Below, one piece after another: positions 22,353 to 34,900 of a stretch of DNA of 64,000 nucleotides; position 1 is the first letter of the stretch; each line of letters opens with the position of its first letter. The DNA lies in the NCBI GenBank assembly GCA_032718475.1, contig JAUCBJ010002643.1:1-64000 (forward strand), given 5' to 3'. Source of the stretch: Nemertoderma westbladi. Its lineage: Eukaryota > Xenacoelomorpha > Nemertodermatida > Nemertodermatidae. The translations under genes were made by a program, and so were the position numbers. Under the pieces are notes generated by a model. The model made no database searches and had not been told where the DNA came from. It worked only from the letters and a program-made list of their open reading frames with translations.

Positions 22353-23393
22353 CTAGGTGATCTGTGTCACACCCCCATTAGCAGTTGCTACCTGGTTTTC
22401 CGGCGTTGCTACCTTAGACCCTGGTTTAGTCCATTGCGCAGAGTTGCGTAAATTTACATAGAACGGCCTAACCCTAGAGTATCGAGGCCAGCACTCCGGA
22501 TTAAGGAGTTTCTCTCGATCGCCATCACGGCAGGACAGCATGTACGAGTTATAAGCTGTTTGATACGGTAGCGTGTACTCAGCGCACGTAATCTCCACAT
22601 CAAATGTATCCTTCACATAAGATAATATGTTTTCACATGACATACCATTGGCGACACCAGACAGCAGAATTGATCGCATCGGCTCGACAGTCGCTAGGCC
22701 GCAGCCAACCGTATCTTTGGTACCGGCAATGACGTTCCGGGACTTGCGTTTACTGTTCACCGGCGCTTTCGGCTCGTTCCGTGTGGCCGGATTGCGATCC
22801 TTGCCGCGCGTCTTCTGTTGGCGTTTCCTCTTACGAGCAGGACAATGTTTACCGTCCACACCGACCTCCGTGAAGTCGTCCCCCGATGAGGAGGTCGATC
22901 CGTCCGACGAATCAGCCGCTGGACTAGTAGGAATCTCGCACGGGTTATTTCTCGTTCCATGTGATGGTGGTCCTCGGGTTTGACCCCGACGAAGTCCCTT
23001 CGACACAGGAGGTTCGACCAGCAGTGCGTCGCGATATACGGTACTGGTAGTCTGTTCTTTGCCCTTAGTCTTGGTTGAGTTCGGGCGGTTGGCTCCATTG
23101 CCGTGGTCGGCAACACCTGAACCGGAGGAGGCATTGGTTGTTGCCTTCTCCCCGGCTGCCTGTGCTGTTGGAGCGTGAAGGCCTGGACCTGGAGTGCCTG
23201 GTACAATCCCGTGAGTTCTGCAACATGACTCGAGAACCGCCACACGGTCTTGAAGACCGCTAATCCTGTTGAGTAGGTGCGCTAGATCAGCAGCCGACGT
23301 ACTAAATGGAGGAATATTCTGTAAGTCCTTTGGGATAAACCGGGGACCCGGAGTAAGTTTCCTAAACGCCGGGTAGTCGAGAATATCGAATAT
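22353..23393 (-). CDS. LINE ORF1 (5'-truncated)
   Basis: The frame is open from the element's truncated 5' edge (no start codon) to the stop at 22353, so the N-terminus is missing. Near its start is a short leucine-zipper-like stretch (AHLLNRISGLQDRVAVLES). A long Ser/Thr/Lys-rich basic linker follows (KRKRQQKTRGKDR), then a C-terminal domain (LSYVKDTFDVEITCAEYTLPYQTAYNSY and WPRYSRVRPFY) resembling the nucleic-acid-binding half of CR1-type ORF1 proteins. ORF1 proteins bind LINE RNA and form the transposition particle. ORF2 starts about 100 bp downstream. Confidence 0.7.
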   Translation of the reverse strand: MFDILDYPAFRKLTPGPRFIPKDLQNIPPFSTSAADLAHLLNRISGLQDRVAVLESCCRTHGIVPGTPGPGLHAPTAQAAGEKATTNASSGSGVADHGNGANRPNSTKTKGKEQTTSTVYRDALLVEPPVSKGLRRGQTRGPPSHGTRNNPCEIPTSPAADSSDGSTSSSGDDFTEVGVDGKHCPARKRKRQQKTRGKDRNPATRNEPKAPVNSKRKSRNVIAGTKDTVGCGLATVEPMRSILLSGVANGMSCENILSYVKDTFDVEITCAEYTLPYQTAYNSYMLSCRDGDREKLLNPECWPRYSRVRPFYVNLRNSAQWTKPGSKVATPENQVATANGGVTQIT

Positions 23394-24785
23394 CGTATAT
23401 GGACTTCTTAACTACCGGCCATCCTATCGATTTACACGATACGGACGATGTAGACACCGAAAGGGAAATGCTTTTATTTAAATATCCTACCCAGCGGAGG
23501 CGGAACGATAAACCGAGAATGGAACACGAGAATTCTATTCGAAACAGACTCGAAAGAGAAGACATTGAAGATCCGGATAAACGCAGCGACTTCAACGATT
23601 ATCTGGAATTCCTGAGAGAAACATATCTCAGTATTGCCAATCAACAAAATCTAGAAACTCGATATCCTCAAGGTATACATCATGATCCTATGATAGAACT
23701 CAAACGACTCTATTTCACTATAATGTATCTTACTGCCGATCGACCGCTACCTGTCATCCCAGATAGCTTCGAACAGATGGAGGAATATTGTAAAACCGAA
23801 TAAATATCACCCGCGTTTCCCCTACAAGACGTGCGTCTTTGGTATTATTGCGATGAATGCCCAAGACCCAACCAACAAACGGAAAGACATAAACATCCGC
23901 GGAGACGTTGCTTTAAACACGGTTTTACTCGCTATATTTACGGGAGTTTCGAGCGAAACTTGTTCGATGTATCACCTACGCTCGCTCGATTCAAACGATC
24001 CTTAAATAAACCTATGATCAGAGTTCCGGAATACTCGGTCAGACCTCCTCATTCCCTAGTTAGACCTCAGACTCTTGATCCTAATAGTATCACGGATCCT
24101 CCCGAACTGTACTCACTGTTCAAAGATCTAGTGTTACCCGAACAGTTAGTCGGTGGCACTCCGGTTGTGGGCTCCCTAAATATTCACCCATCTTACTTAG
24201 TCGGATCGGGATGCGGACATCTAATATCGCCATTCAACCGTATCATCGTCCCTGTTTAACCCGATACAACCTGTCACCGAGGCGGAGGAAAGAGTTGTAC
24301 GAAACGCGTTAGACACTATTCGTCAAAAGATCGGAAAATGAACCTATAATTGTTTAGAGAAACGTAAATTGCAGCTGCAAGTCCAAGCGGTAAACGAATT
24401 AGCTTTATCTCAGTTCGATCAGGAAATTCAGAATCTCTAAGAAGATATCGAACTTGGACGACCCTATTCTCTGCAAGAGTTTTGGATGAACGCATCCAAC
24501 GATAAGCGGAGGAAAATCAGCTCGAGGAGAAGCATATCGAAATGGACGAGACATCGACCGTAACCCTAAAACCTTCCGATGCAATTATATTGCACACTTT
24601 ACCCAGGAGTTATAGCCCTCCTAGTAAAGTGGCTCGCCCCAAAGAGAAAAAGACTCTTGCTAGCCTCCAAAAAACTGCATAAACGCCGTCCGCGTAAGAA
24701 AGACTAACTGTTTAGAGTATTTTTATATTTTAGAAACTGTGATTTTTTATATTTTATAGAATTAAATCCCATTTTCTGGGAGCGG

Positions 24786-25941
24786 TGTAAAGGCTTTTGC
24801 GGATCTAGCTAGTTATTTTTCCCGCAAAGTACTCTGTAGGTGTTTTAACGGGCATAAAAAGCCGTTTCCTTACTGTACCGGTGTTTTAGTGGACATAAAA
24901 AGCCATTTCTTCTGTATGTGTACTTTAGCGGACATAACTAGCGATCTTATGTCGCAATAAGCCAAAATCCTCTTGATACAGTGTAGTTACCATGACGACA
25001 TCTAACAGCTGATATGTCCATGTGTAACATTTCTTTGTTCTTTGTTCGTTCTTGTTCGGTCAACCAATCAGAGCGTTTTTTGACTCTGTGTTGGAGATTG
25101 TATACAGAAACTCATGCGATTCAGTCAGTATGTGTATTTTGTCCACAGCCATAAGACCGGCTTTGGAATTCTGTGTTTTCAGGATTTAGTCAAACATTAG
25201 TAGGCTTGATCATAGAAACGTATAACTGTTATCAAACAATCTGATCCTATCAATGCAAATCATATTGTCAACTACAAACACCGCATTTTTACTGCTATTT
25301 ACTGTCGGTTATTAATTATATCAGTTGATGGAATATTATTATATTGGATAATATCGCTAAATAATCAGAAACTCCAATCTTCTTGATATACTGAAGGTTA
25401 GAGAGACCGGTTACATATAACAATTGCGACTTACATTAAAGTGGTTTTGGAGTGAATCTAATGCTATTTCATAGGCACTACATGAGTCGGTTCTTGTTCT
25501 CTTTATATGTGACTAAAATTAGTGAAGGTCGGCAGATCGGTGTGCAGCATTGTGCGGTAGTGTGCATGATTGTGACTGATAACAAAGCATCTCCTTAAGA
25601 ATGCGCTTTATACGTGAATCCATAGCCATCCCGTTGTGTCTAGTATAAGTCATAACTCTGTTTACATATTTAGAGCGCCACGTCCTAAAGGAAAGTGAAT
25701 AATATTTGTCAGAAATTATATATTAACGATCAGTCGAATAATACAGTAGGCCTACAACGCAATAAGGTCAAAGCTTCCGAATCCAGTCTCCCGGGTATAT
25801 CCAGCGGGTGAATGGTCGCGCATAGACTGGCTTCGGCTAATGTAGTGTATCAAATACTCGTCATAGGCTAAAGTCGATTTATAATCTAGAAGACATCTAA
25901 ATTTGGCAGGTTAAACTGCTAAAGGTCTGAAAGCGCGAACA
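24786..25941 (+). repeat. E1 3' LTR (about 1156 bp)
   Basis: Begins TGTAAAGGC just after the purine tract GGGAGCGG (24778-24785) and ends AAGCGCGAACA. It is homologous over its length to the E2 LTRs but clearly diverged, so E1 is the older copy. The window's 5' truncation prevents a TSD test. Confidence 0.8.
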
Positions 25942-26225
25942 GATATAAAGTCGCGTTACGTCCTAAAGGGGATTAGGTCCCATTGCCATATAGCGTTAGG
26001 TCCCATTGCCATTTACAGGAGCAGGTTAGTAAAGGAGCAGATTACAGAGGCGTGTTTGGGGAACCAAAACAATAAACGAAAGTTAACACATGTGTTTCAT
26101 ACAGGTCTTTGTTATTTGGGTCTTTGCTTTTTAGTCACCCGATTTAAATGAAAAAAAATCTGATTTAAATCAAATAAATCAGATTTAAATAAAAAAAATC
26201 TGATTTTTTTTATTAAAAAAAAATC

Positions 26226-27393
26226 ATGATTTTTATCAACCCTGCACCCATGACATTTGCTAGATCATCCGCTTCTTCAAGGGCAGTGTCCTTTAAGATG
26301 CGTCTCAAGAAAGTCATGGGCTGTCCACCATGCTTATTCAGTCCATGAGGCTGCCAAAGTATAAGTTTATGCAATGGCTGGTCCTCACGGTGAAAGCAAT
26401 GTCCTGCAAAGCGGAGGCGATTTTGTTCTAGTGTCAAGCTTGGGGGAACCAATGAGACACCTCCAATGTTATATAGTGTTTGGTTGGAGATGTGTGCATT
26501 GTACTTGACACAATGTACCCGGCGTAGTATTCTTGTGAATGTGCCATCCAGAGATTTGGTGTCCTCAGCAGTTAGAGCCCAACATGGACTCTCATAGAGA
26601 GGTACTGGAACTACTGCTGCTCTAAATAATCGGACCTTAAGTTTCCGATTAATTCTCGGTGACTTCCAAATCCTGCAAAGCATATTCAGGCTGCCCAATG
26701 CTTTCCCTTACGTATTCGAAGGTCCTCATCTGACTTCCGGATCCATGATCCCAGGTAACAGAAGTCGTCCACATGCTCAAGCATACCATCCTTTGAGCTT
26801 ATGCTCATCCGATCAGAGACTTGCTGAGGACTTTCAAAGTTAACTGTCAAAATTTTGGTCTTTCTGGAGTTAATACAAAGACCAACACTAGAAGCAGCAT
26901 GTTCTAATGAGCTGAGGAGCCGTTGGGCTCCCTCTTGTGATTCTGAGAGTACTCCTAAGTCATCAGCAAAGTCTAGATCAGTTAGGTACTTGGCAGGATT
27001 TCCTCGACTTCTGGAGCCAGTAGGTGGAGTTATCATCACCCCATCATCATTATGAGGATCTAAGAAGGACGTGCGTAGAACATAGTCAACCACAATTATG
27101 AACAAGAATGGTGCAAGTGTGTCTCCCTGGAGGACTTCCCATAACACTTCAAATGGTTCTGTGTCAACGTCAACAGTAGACACAAATGTTGTCGAACCAT
27201 CGTATACTGATCTGATTGCTGCAATAATTTCATCAGGAATCCCATATAATGAAAGTATGCTGAACATACGTGAGAGAGAGACTGAATCAAAGGCCTTGAA
27301 GAAGTCAACAAAGATAACAGCCAGATGCCTATCTTTCTTTTTTGATAACTCTTCTTTTATCCTTCGGGTATCGTATGGGCTCCATGGTCCCAC
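26226..27393 (-). pseudogene. Truncated LINE reverse transcriptase fragment
   Basis: Two overlapping frames (26686-27393 and 26213-26698). The first contains RT motif A (FVDFFKAFDSV), motif B (LQGDTLAPFLFIIVVDYVL) and motif C (LDFADDLGVLS). The second is the C-terminal region (IWKSPRINRKLKVRLFRAAVVP, RLRFAGHC). A frameshift near 26690 joins them. The 5' part, including the endonuclease, is missing. The element differs from the LINE at 19274. Clade not assigned. Confidence 0.85.
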
Positions 27394-27479
27394 GAATGCC
27401 GAATTGGCCGAATGCCAAAATAAGGATCACGAGACGAATTACAGAAATGCTGAAATGTTTGATCCTGTTTAAACACTTA

Positions 27480-27632
27480 GTTAGTAGGCCTACAACATGA
27501 ATAAACCATGCAGTTAGATGTATAATAATACTGTTCGGGTTTGCAATTAGCACAACATTAATTTGACAATGCAGTTAGGTGTATAATAATATTGTTTGGG
27601 TTTGCAGTTAGCTCAACATTAAATAGACCATG
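27480..27632. repeat. About 67-bp tandem repeat, left flank of E2
   Basis: Two to three units with TGCAGTTAGGTGTATAATAAT and GTTTGCAGTTAGC.CAACATTAA. The same repeat continues on the other side of E2 (40507-40640), so E2 inserted into this array. Confidence 0.85.
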
Positions 27633-27637
27633 CAGTT

Positions 27638-28844
27638 TGTACGCGCTTTTGAAGGCCTTTAGCAGTTTAACCTGCCAAAATTTATATGTCTTTTGGTTTA
27701 TAAATAGACTTTAGAAGTTGACAAATATTTAATACCAATAAACACAACATTAGCAGAAGCCAGCCTAGTGCGCGTCCATTCACCCGCTGGATATACCCGG
27801 GAGACTGGATTCTGAGGGCTTAGATTATTATTGCAGTGTAAGCTTACTGTATTATTCGATTGATCGTTAATAAATAATTTCTGACTAATATTATTCACTT
27901 TCGGGAAATATTAACAGTTCCTTTAGGACGTGGCGCTCTATCTAGGTAAACAGAGATATGACTTATACTAATCACAACGGTAAGTCGGTAAGGCTTATGA
28001 TTCACGTATGAGGCGCATTCTTTAGGAAATGCTTAGTTATCAGCCACAATCATGCACGCTACCGGTAACACACAATACTGCTCACTAATTTGCCGACCGT
28101 CAATGAATTTTATCATATATAAAGAGAACAGCAACTGACTCATGTAGTGCTTATCAAATAGCATTAAATTCACTACAAACCACAATAATATAAGTCGCAA
28201 TCGCTATATATAACCCGTCTCTCTAACCTGTAGTGTATCAAGAAAATTGGGAAATTTGGGTTCTTTATAAATGTTCTCCAAATAATAATATTCAACCAAA
28301 ACACAACAGTAAATAGCATTAAGACGGTAGGTTAAGATGGTAACACTGTTTGACTGGACCGATAACAGTTATACGCTCTATAATCTAAAGCCTACTAATG
28401 TTTCTTCTAAAGTCTGAAACGAATTGACTCTAGAGCCGGTGTTCCTGGCCTAGATAGAAACAACACAACAGTAACAAAAACACTCTCTGACTCTAACACC
28501 GTTGCAGGTATCTTTTTACAAAGAGAGGAATCGCTCTCATTGGCAGAACACCAGATTCCACAGGTTCCACGAATATCTAAATGCCGAACTATCAGGATTT
28601 TTGCAGCCCTTGGCCAACACACAAAATGAGTCACTCCGCTCGGTTGCCCTGGTTGCATACTCTGCTGATATAGCTCTGGTTGGCCGATAGAACGTAGTAA
28701 AGAGCCCCTCGTATAACAAATCAGCCAATCAGCCGGTCGCTTTGCATCATTCGAGTTAGAGAGCTTTTTAGAGTATTCCAGCGCCTGGGGGGGAACTGGA
28801 TTGCAAAGCAAAAGGGCCAGTTATATCCCACAGAAGCTTTTACA
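27638..28844 (-). repeat. E2 3' LTR
   Basis: 1207 bp, preceded (minus strand) by GGGAGCGG. Near-identical to 39295-40501. Confidence 0.9.
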
Positions 28845-28922
28845 CCGCTCCCAGAAAATGGGATTTGAGTCTATTAATATACAAAAATCACAGTTTCTAA
28901 TATACGTAAATACTCTAAACAG

Positions 28923-30370
28923 TTAGTCTTTCTTGCGCGGACGGCGTTTACGCAGTTTTTTAAAGCTGACCAGAGTCTTTTTCTCTTTGGGGCGAGCCAC
29001 TTTACAAGGAGGGCTATAACTCCTGGGTGAAGGGTGCAATATGATTGCATCAGAGGGTGTAGGATTATGGTCGGTGTATCCGCCAGTCGAAGTGCCGGGT
29101 TGATTGACATCAACATCGGGGGAGAGGGGTTTAACGGCCTTGAGAGCGCGTTTTAGGACAGCCGCTCTGACGGGTCCTTTACGAGTGGTCTGAACGAGAG
29201 CCGTGGGTGGACCATAGGCAGTCAGAAACCTCCTGGGTTTAATGGTTCTTTCCAACTCGCGTTCGCGGGCTCGGTATTCGTAAGGTCGTCGATACACTTC
29301 CTGTAACTCGGGGTGTGAGTTAACAAATAAGTCTCCATAGTCCGGATCCTGACGGATATAATTGATTAAGTTATAGGAATGAAGGTCGCTAGGATTAACA
29401 CTCCTGAGAAATTTGCGTACGAACTTGGTTGAAATACATTCTCCGACGCGCTTCAGTAGTTCGTAACTCGATATGCGTGATTTCTGTTCGACAGAAGCGA
29501 ATAGATAAGGATGGAACGCATAAATTCCTTCGTAAGCGCGTCCAGGATAATAACGATGGCGCGAATCACAATGTAAATCAGCGTTCGCTTCCCAAGCTCT
29601 GATGTAACGTAGTGTGATCATTTCATCTACGCTTTCCAAATCGTGATTAAAAGGGCAATCGAAACTGGCGTGTCCCTTTAGTTGACAATGGTGACATTGA
29701 GTCATAAATTGAGGGCAAACCGCAAAAATGTGCAAGTTATTGAGTCTGCAATACGCACAATAAATTTCCATCACCGGTTGTTCGTGGAAATAGGAACAGC
29801 GGACGTTTGTGTCCATGGGCGTAACATGGTCTCTCGATGCGCATAACCGACAACGTTGCCGAGAAACATAGTTGGCATGGCGATAATTGTACGCAGTGAG
29901 ACACTGTGGACCTTGATACCATTCTAGGATGTAATCGTTGTCGCTGTTCCGGGCGCGATAGGCTGAATCTCCTCAGATTCTAGGCATATTGGTTCGTCTT
30001 CCCAGTCTGTTACGAATAGAATTTTCGTGATCTATTCTCGGTTTATCGTTCCGACTCCGCTGGGTATGATATTAAATAGAACCATTTCCCTTTCGGTGTC
30101 TACATCGTCCGTATCATGTAAATTGATAGGATGGCCGGTAGTTAGGAAGTCCATATACGTACTATTACGATGCGTATAGCGAGCGGTGAATTTTCGATAG
30201 TCCAATTCACGCGTAAGTTGCTCTTGTGACATCGGCGGTTCGATATAACGACCATCGTCCTCCGTAATGGTTGGATCGGCTTCACCGCGTATCAAGCTAT
30301 CCACAAATGCTTGCAAAGGTAGAGTATATCACTCCCTGATACCAAGATCATCTTCTATCAACTCCGTCAT
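28923..30370 (-). pseudogene. E2 extra 3' gene, zinc-knuckle protein
   Basis: Starts at 30370 (MTELIEDDL...), but codon 14 is TGA where E1 has CGA, and further stops or frame changes lie at 29943-30040. The last part (28923-29816, 297 residues) is open. It has Cys pairs CAYC (residues 20-23) and a perfect CCHC knuckle C41-X2-C44-X4-H49-X4-C54, then a helical region, a Pro-rich linker and a strongly basic tail (KKLRKRRPRKKD). CCHC plus a basic tail suggest nucleic-acid binding. I do not recognise the family. It lies between the protease gene and the 3' LTR, where other elements carry env or accessory genes, and is preceded by its own long spacer, so it may be separately transcribed. Confidence 0.6.
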
Positions 30371-31998
30371 ATCTATTATCTGAGTTTATTAATATTATAA
30401 TGAGTTTATGTTTAGGCGAGCGGGCGTCGCTGCCTACCTTTCTTTGACCCCGGACAGTGGGATTCTCAGCGCCGATGTACCGTCGTCGCGGTGTTTACGC
30501 CAACATGTAGCAACAGCACGACAACGATAACCGGCACAAGTCCCTCCACTGTCCGTCCCAAAGGCTTGATTCACTTTAGGTTCTTTCTATAGGAGAGTTG
30601 GGCTACTTTCACAATTGCGACTAGCTACTGTAAACATACTTTAGCAGTAACATTCACCTATAAACGCACAAATTCCACACAACTGTCACCAATTGTACAC
30701 ATACAGGCCATTTGTCCGTTAGTCAGTGCCTTCCAGAATGTCACGTTATTACTGTGTATCCTTGGGTACTAACAGTGTGCTATGTATTCTCTATGCTATG
30801 CAATGGGACAAGCTTTCTATTGTTCTTTTAACTTGCTTCTAATTGTAGCGTGGGTGTTGCTATGGTGACATTATGGAAAGCTAGCGGTAGAATTAGAGTA
30901 ATTCTCATGCATACAGATCTGGAATGCTATTTAATAGTAATTCTTTAATTGTCAATATCCTCTTTATACATGATTTTATTAATTTTATCGGCTATTGACT
31001 ATATGTTGGAGATTCTCGCACTCTAATACACTCAATAGGGTGAATCTCCGCTCCCATGATCTATTAATTAATGGAATTTTGGGAATGTTATAAATTGCAC
31101 AAAGTGACAATTTATGAAATTCATTTAAAATATGAATTTAAATTTATTCCCGTGAATTTTATTATTTGATATTAAAATTGACACAATTTTTATTCCAGAG
31201 CATGTCTGGGGACTTAGGATCCTTAATTCTATAAAATTGTCTTTTAAGAGTATCGGTAAGTGCTGCGATATCTTAATTGACTAGAAATTTTAAAGGATCT
31301 AAATTTTACAGATTTTAATAAATATTAAATTAATATTTAAGATGGGCACCGATTTATTCCAGAACTTGTCTGGGGACGTTAACCACTGATTCTAGAATTT
31401 GTCTTTCAAGTATATCGGTGGGTGCCGCGATATCTTAATCGACTAGAATTACAGATGGTCAAAAGGTTTAACAGATTTATTTGCGTTTTACGCTACTGTT
31501 AGAGGGACATCACGCTACTATATGTATTATTTAATATAAGGTAGAAGAGCAATATCGCACGAAGCAATGTCAGTGTGAAGAGGCAAGTCGTTTCCAAGGT
31601 CTACCCAGAGCTTGGTTTAGCCGAGACACGAGGATCTGAACTTTGCATTCCTAATACTCTGCCTACCAATAATACTTGAATATAGTAGTGGCTTTATTGT
31701 ACTTTAATAAGTACGGACATTTCATCTTACTGTAGTCACGTATTTATAATATGATACGGACAGTAAGGAAAGAGAAAAAATAATTATTTCTCGCCGTCAC
31801 ACTAAATATATTATAAGTAATTACGTACGTAATAAACACTAATATATTGCACTAATCTACTAAATAATCACTAAAATAACATTCTACTAAATAAAATTAA
31901 AGGAAACGATTATAATAAAATTACATAATAATACATACATAAATATAAAATAAAAACAAATATAAAATGATATAGTCACACGCCCACTCCATATGTTA
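30371..31998 (-). other. E2 spacer between protease gene and extra gene
   Basis: Non-coding, AT-rich, the mirror of 17399-19057. It includes the same duplicated GATATCTTAA...CCAGA.C.TGTCTGGGGAC block (about 31190-31450). Confidence 0.6.
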
Positions 31999-34900
31999 TT
32001 ACGTTATGGAGTCCCTAGATATTTGTCGGATTAGGGAAGTGGTCGTAGGAAGAGTATCTTGCCTTCCATAGTTTCCGGACAGTTTTCGGTCTCTTTCCAG
32101 TAAACATAAACGACTAGCTGGGCGATTTAGTTGTTGTGTTACTTTCTCCGCTCCCTTGGCCTGTCTAATCTTCACCGGGGTAAGATGAGGAAGCCATTCT
32201 TCTTCTTCTTTACTTAAGAAGTCGGATCCACCTAACCAGCCTGGATTATCTATCAGTTCTTGAGGAGTTGCTCCTCTGGAAGCGATGTCGGCTGGATTAA
32301 TCGTCCCAAGGCAATGTCTCCATTGATCTACATTGGAGTTAATATCGTCATTATCTGAGGAGTATGGTGTTCCCTCAGTTGGATCGTCCACATCACTGCT
32401 CTCCACTTCCCATTCCTTTACTTGGTATACCTGTTGTTGAGGTAATCTCTCTTTGAGAGTTCTATGGGAAGGGCCGGTGAAGTACCAACCTACTCTAGTT
32501 CTTACCGCATAGGTTTGTAGTGGCTGCGGTTGAGCAGGCCGTTTCTCCAATGTCTCGAGCGCCTCATGCGCGTTTTGGCCGATGAGTATTATCGGAGGAT
32601 AATCTGTCTGGAATCGAGGTATCTTAAGATGTTGGATGCTCTCATCCTCGTCCCAGTTATAAAGGTCTGCTTGGGTAGTAGCGAAGTTCTTTATAGCCAC
32701 CATTTTTACCGACCTTATACCTTGTTGTGCTCCTAATTTATCCTGGGGGGTGGACAACACACCTACATAGTAATCTGCCGTTAGGGTAGATTTCCAAACC
32801 TGCATAATTCCTAACATATTCAATTTAGTCCGGAATTTGGGTTGTCCAGCAAAGATATCTTCGGCTAGTTCTTGATCGATGAATGTTCCTGTGTTGCCGG
32901 AGTCAAGGAGGGCGTTCACTATGTAACTTTTGTTAGGACCATGAACTCTTACCTGCACTACAGGAAATTCTCTGATTCCTACGTTGGAAGTTGGAGCTTT
33001 CCAAGATGGTTGTCTGGCAAAAGTAGTTGGGGGGGACTCATTGTCGGTGTCCTTTTCATAAGTAAGTGCTCGATACACTGAGGTATTTATTAGGTAACAG
33101 GATTCGTTGGCGTCGGAGAATTCGTCAGTATAGAATCCTTCCATCTCAGACTCCTGATCAGTGTTATTTACATCACTGAATTGGACATGTAGTTCGGGCT
33201 CACTTACCTGACTCGGGTTGTCTCGTTCGAACTCACTGTGTAACAAGATGTGATGTTTCGCGCCACACTTTGCACACTTTACGTCGGAGTAACAGGTTCG
33301 CCGTTGGTGTCCTGATCTGAGGCAATTATAGCATAACCGCTTATCCCACAGGACTGTACGTCTGTCTACAAGGGATTTCTTTAGAAATTCAGCACACGCA
33401 CTCAAACGGTGGGGCCTGTCGCACAGCGCACATTTTGGTTTGATGTTACTCACTTTACCTTGGGTAACGTTATGCACTCTCGTTCTTTCTTCGGGCTTTC
33501 TTCCGTGAATTCTCTTAGGAGACGTAGGAGGAGTTGTTGTTACCTGTTCTCTCCTGTCACTGGTTCGAGACTTATATTTACTTACGTCTTTATAGGTCTT
33601 GTTGTCATAGTAAGATTTTGCTGTGTCTTTCCCGCTGTCCTCTTCTTGAGAAGCTTGGCTTTCGCCGTCGTCAGTATAACACACTGGTATTATCCTTCTC
33701 CTAGAAACGGGTTTCTCACTTACCTTATTTTCCGATGTTTTCTCTCTGGACTGCTTTATGAGTTGTAATTTTACTTCACTATCTAAGAAGGACATGAGAT
33801 CAGCCATGGTAGGGCTTCGTCGTTGCTGCTCATTCATATACAACACTTTCTTGTCCCAGCGTGTACATACTCCACCCTTTGGTAAAGTAGAGACTACTGC
33901 TCCAATAACCATGGAACTCTGATATTCATGAGACTTACCTAACCAGTCCAATTGTCTACAGATCTCCTGAATCTCATCGGAAAACTCTATAATCCCGCTA
34001 CTAAGGAAGTTTCGGGGGGCTACTAATTTTGCATACAAATACTTAGCTATGTTATCCTTGTTACCATACCTGATGTTTAATGTATCCCAAACTTGTCTTA
34101 ATCCTTCTGGATGTCCAATAAACTTTAACGCCATTAACTTGGGAGGTCCTTCCAAGCACTTGATGAGGAACCTAAGTTTCTCTCCGTTAGATAGCACAGA
34201 GTTCTGTATGCTGTCTTTGTAATATTCGTTGAAAGGTAACCATTTCATCTCATCTCCATTTAATTTGACGATCTCTCCCACTTTGACCGCTTGGCGGGCT
34301 TCTGTTCTAGCCATCTGACGCGTAAAGCTTTCTTGGGCCATCGTGTTATTTAATATCGAATTATCGGTATATAAATTTCTCGGATCATTATCAGGTCTAT
34401 AGGGAATATCATTAACAACAGGTCTATAATCACCCTTAATAGGGTTTGCTATAGGAGTTTCTACTTCACTAGCAGTATAGATGCGTGTAGGCTCCACACC
34501 TTGCGCATGTAATACTTCAGACCTAACAGGTTGACACAATGTTACAGGGGGTATTGGTATACCCTTTTGTATATTGACTAATTTGTCGCGTTCCAGCGCG
34601 ATACTTTGCTGCACTTCTTGCAATTCTAACCTACTTTCCCTTACTGTTCCCTTAAGTTGGTGGACAGTCTCCTGCATCTGTCCGAGCAGGAGATTCATCC
34701 CCCGCCGTCCCTCCTCTACCCACTCAACCGCCGAAGCGGGAGTCGCCAACATTGTAGCGGGCTGACGCGGGACGACGGGAGACAAATCTTTGATTTCTCT
34801 CTCAGCTTCCAGGACAGGGATATTCTCATGGACTGTTCTACCGGGTACAGGCAGTGTAGTACTGTGTAAAGGGAACTTAGAGTTAAGCTCTGGAAGTACA

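Larger units (their letters stand above)
19274..23393 (-). mobile_element. 5'-truncated non-LTR retrotransposon (LINE) in E1
   Basis: 4.1-kb insertion splitting the E1 3' gene. CGTAT occurs at both edges (19269-19273 and 23394-23398), and the uninterrupted site is seen in E2. The 3' end (left) is an AATAAATAAAATAAAT-type tail. It encodes an ORF1, then an ORF2 with apurinic-type endonuclease and reverse transcriptase. Clade probably CR1/L2-like; not certain. Confidence 0.9.
19058..24707 (+). pseudogene. E1 extra 3' gene, split by a LINE
   Basis: Starts MTELIEDDLGIRERYTLPLQ, as in E2 (start 30370). It is interrupted at 19274 by the LINE and resumes at 23399 (MDFLTTGHPIDLHDTDD). The 5' third and the last 50 residues (PSDAIILH, KVARPKEKKT, basic tail) match E2, but the middle (23550-24520) does not align with the E2 gene. 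Stops and frameshifts occur after 23803 and 24259, and a one-base insertion sits near the end. No family recognised. It occupies the position of env in retroviruses, but I see no signal peptide or membrane segment. Confidence 0.6.
9868..25941 (+). mobile_element. E1: family-A LTR element, plus strand, 5' end outside window
   Basis: Colinear, in inverse orientation, with E2: tandem leader repeats, gag-protease frame, spacer, zinc-knuckle gene and 3' LTR (24786-25941). Its 5' LTR must lie left of E3, which split it. E1 carries later insertions: E3, a MITE (16696-17308) and a LINE (19274-23393). It is more decayed than E2 but keeps segments E2 has lost (about 180 residues in gag; about 100 residues at 16354-16665). 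Confidence 0.8.
25942..27637. other. Spacer between the two family-A copies
   Basis: About 280 bp of unremarkable sequence including two GTTAGGTCCCATTGCCAT copies or near-copies (25974-26012). Low-complexity (GATTTAAAT)n follows (26150-26225), the 3' tail of a LINE fragment (26226-27393). Then comes a satellite (27480-27632) ending at the E2 target site. Confidence 0.7.

Noticed and set aside
22757-23245. 162-codon minus-strand frame
   Set aside because: Overlaps the LINE ORF1 in another frame and lacks its conserved C-terminal domain.
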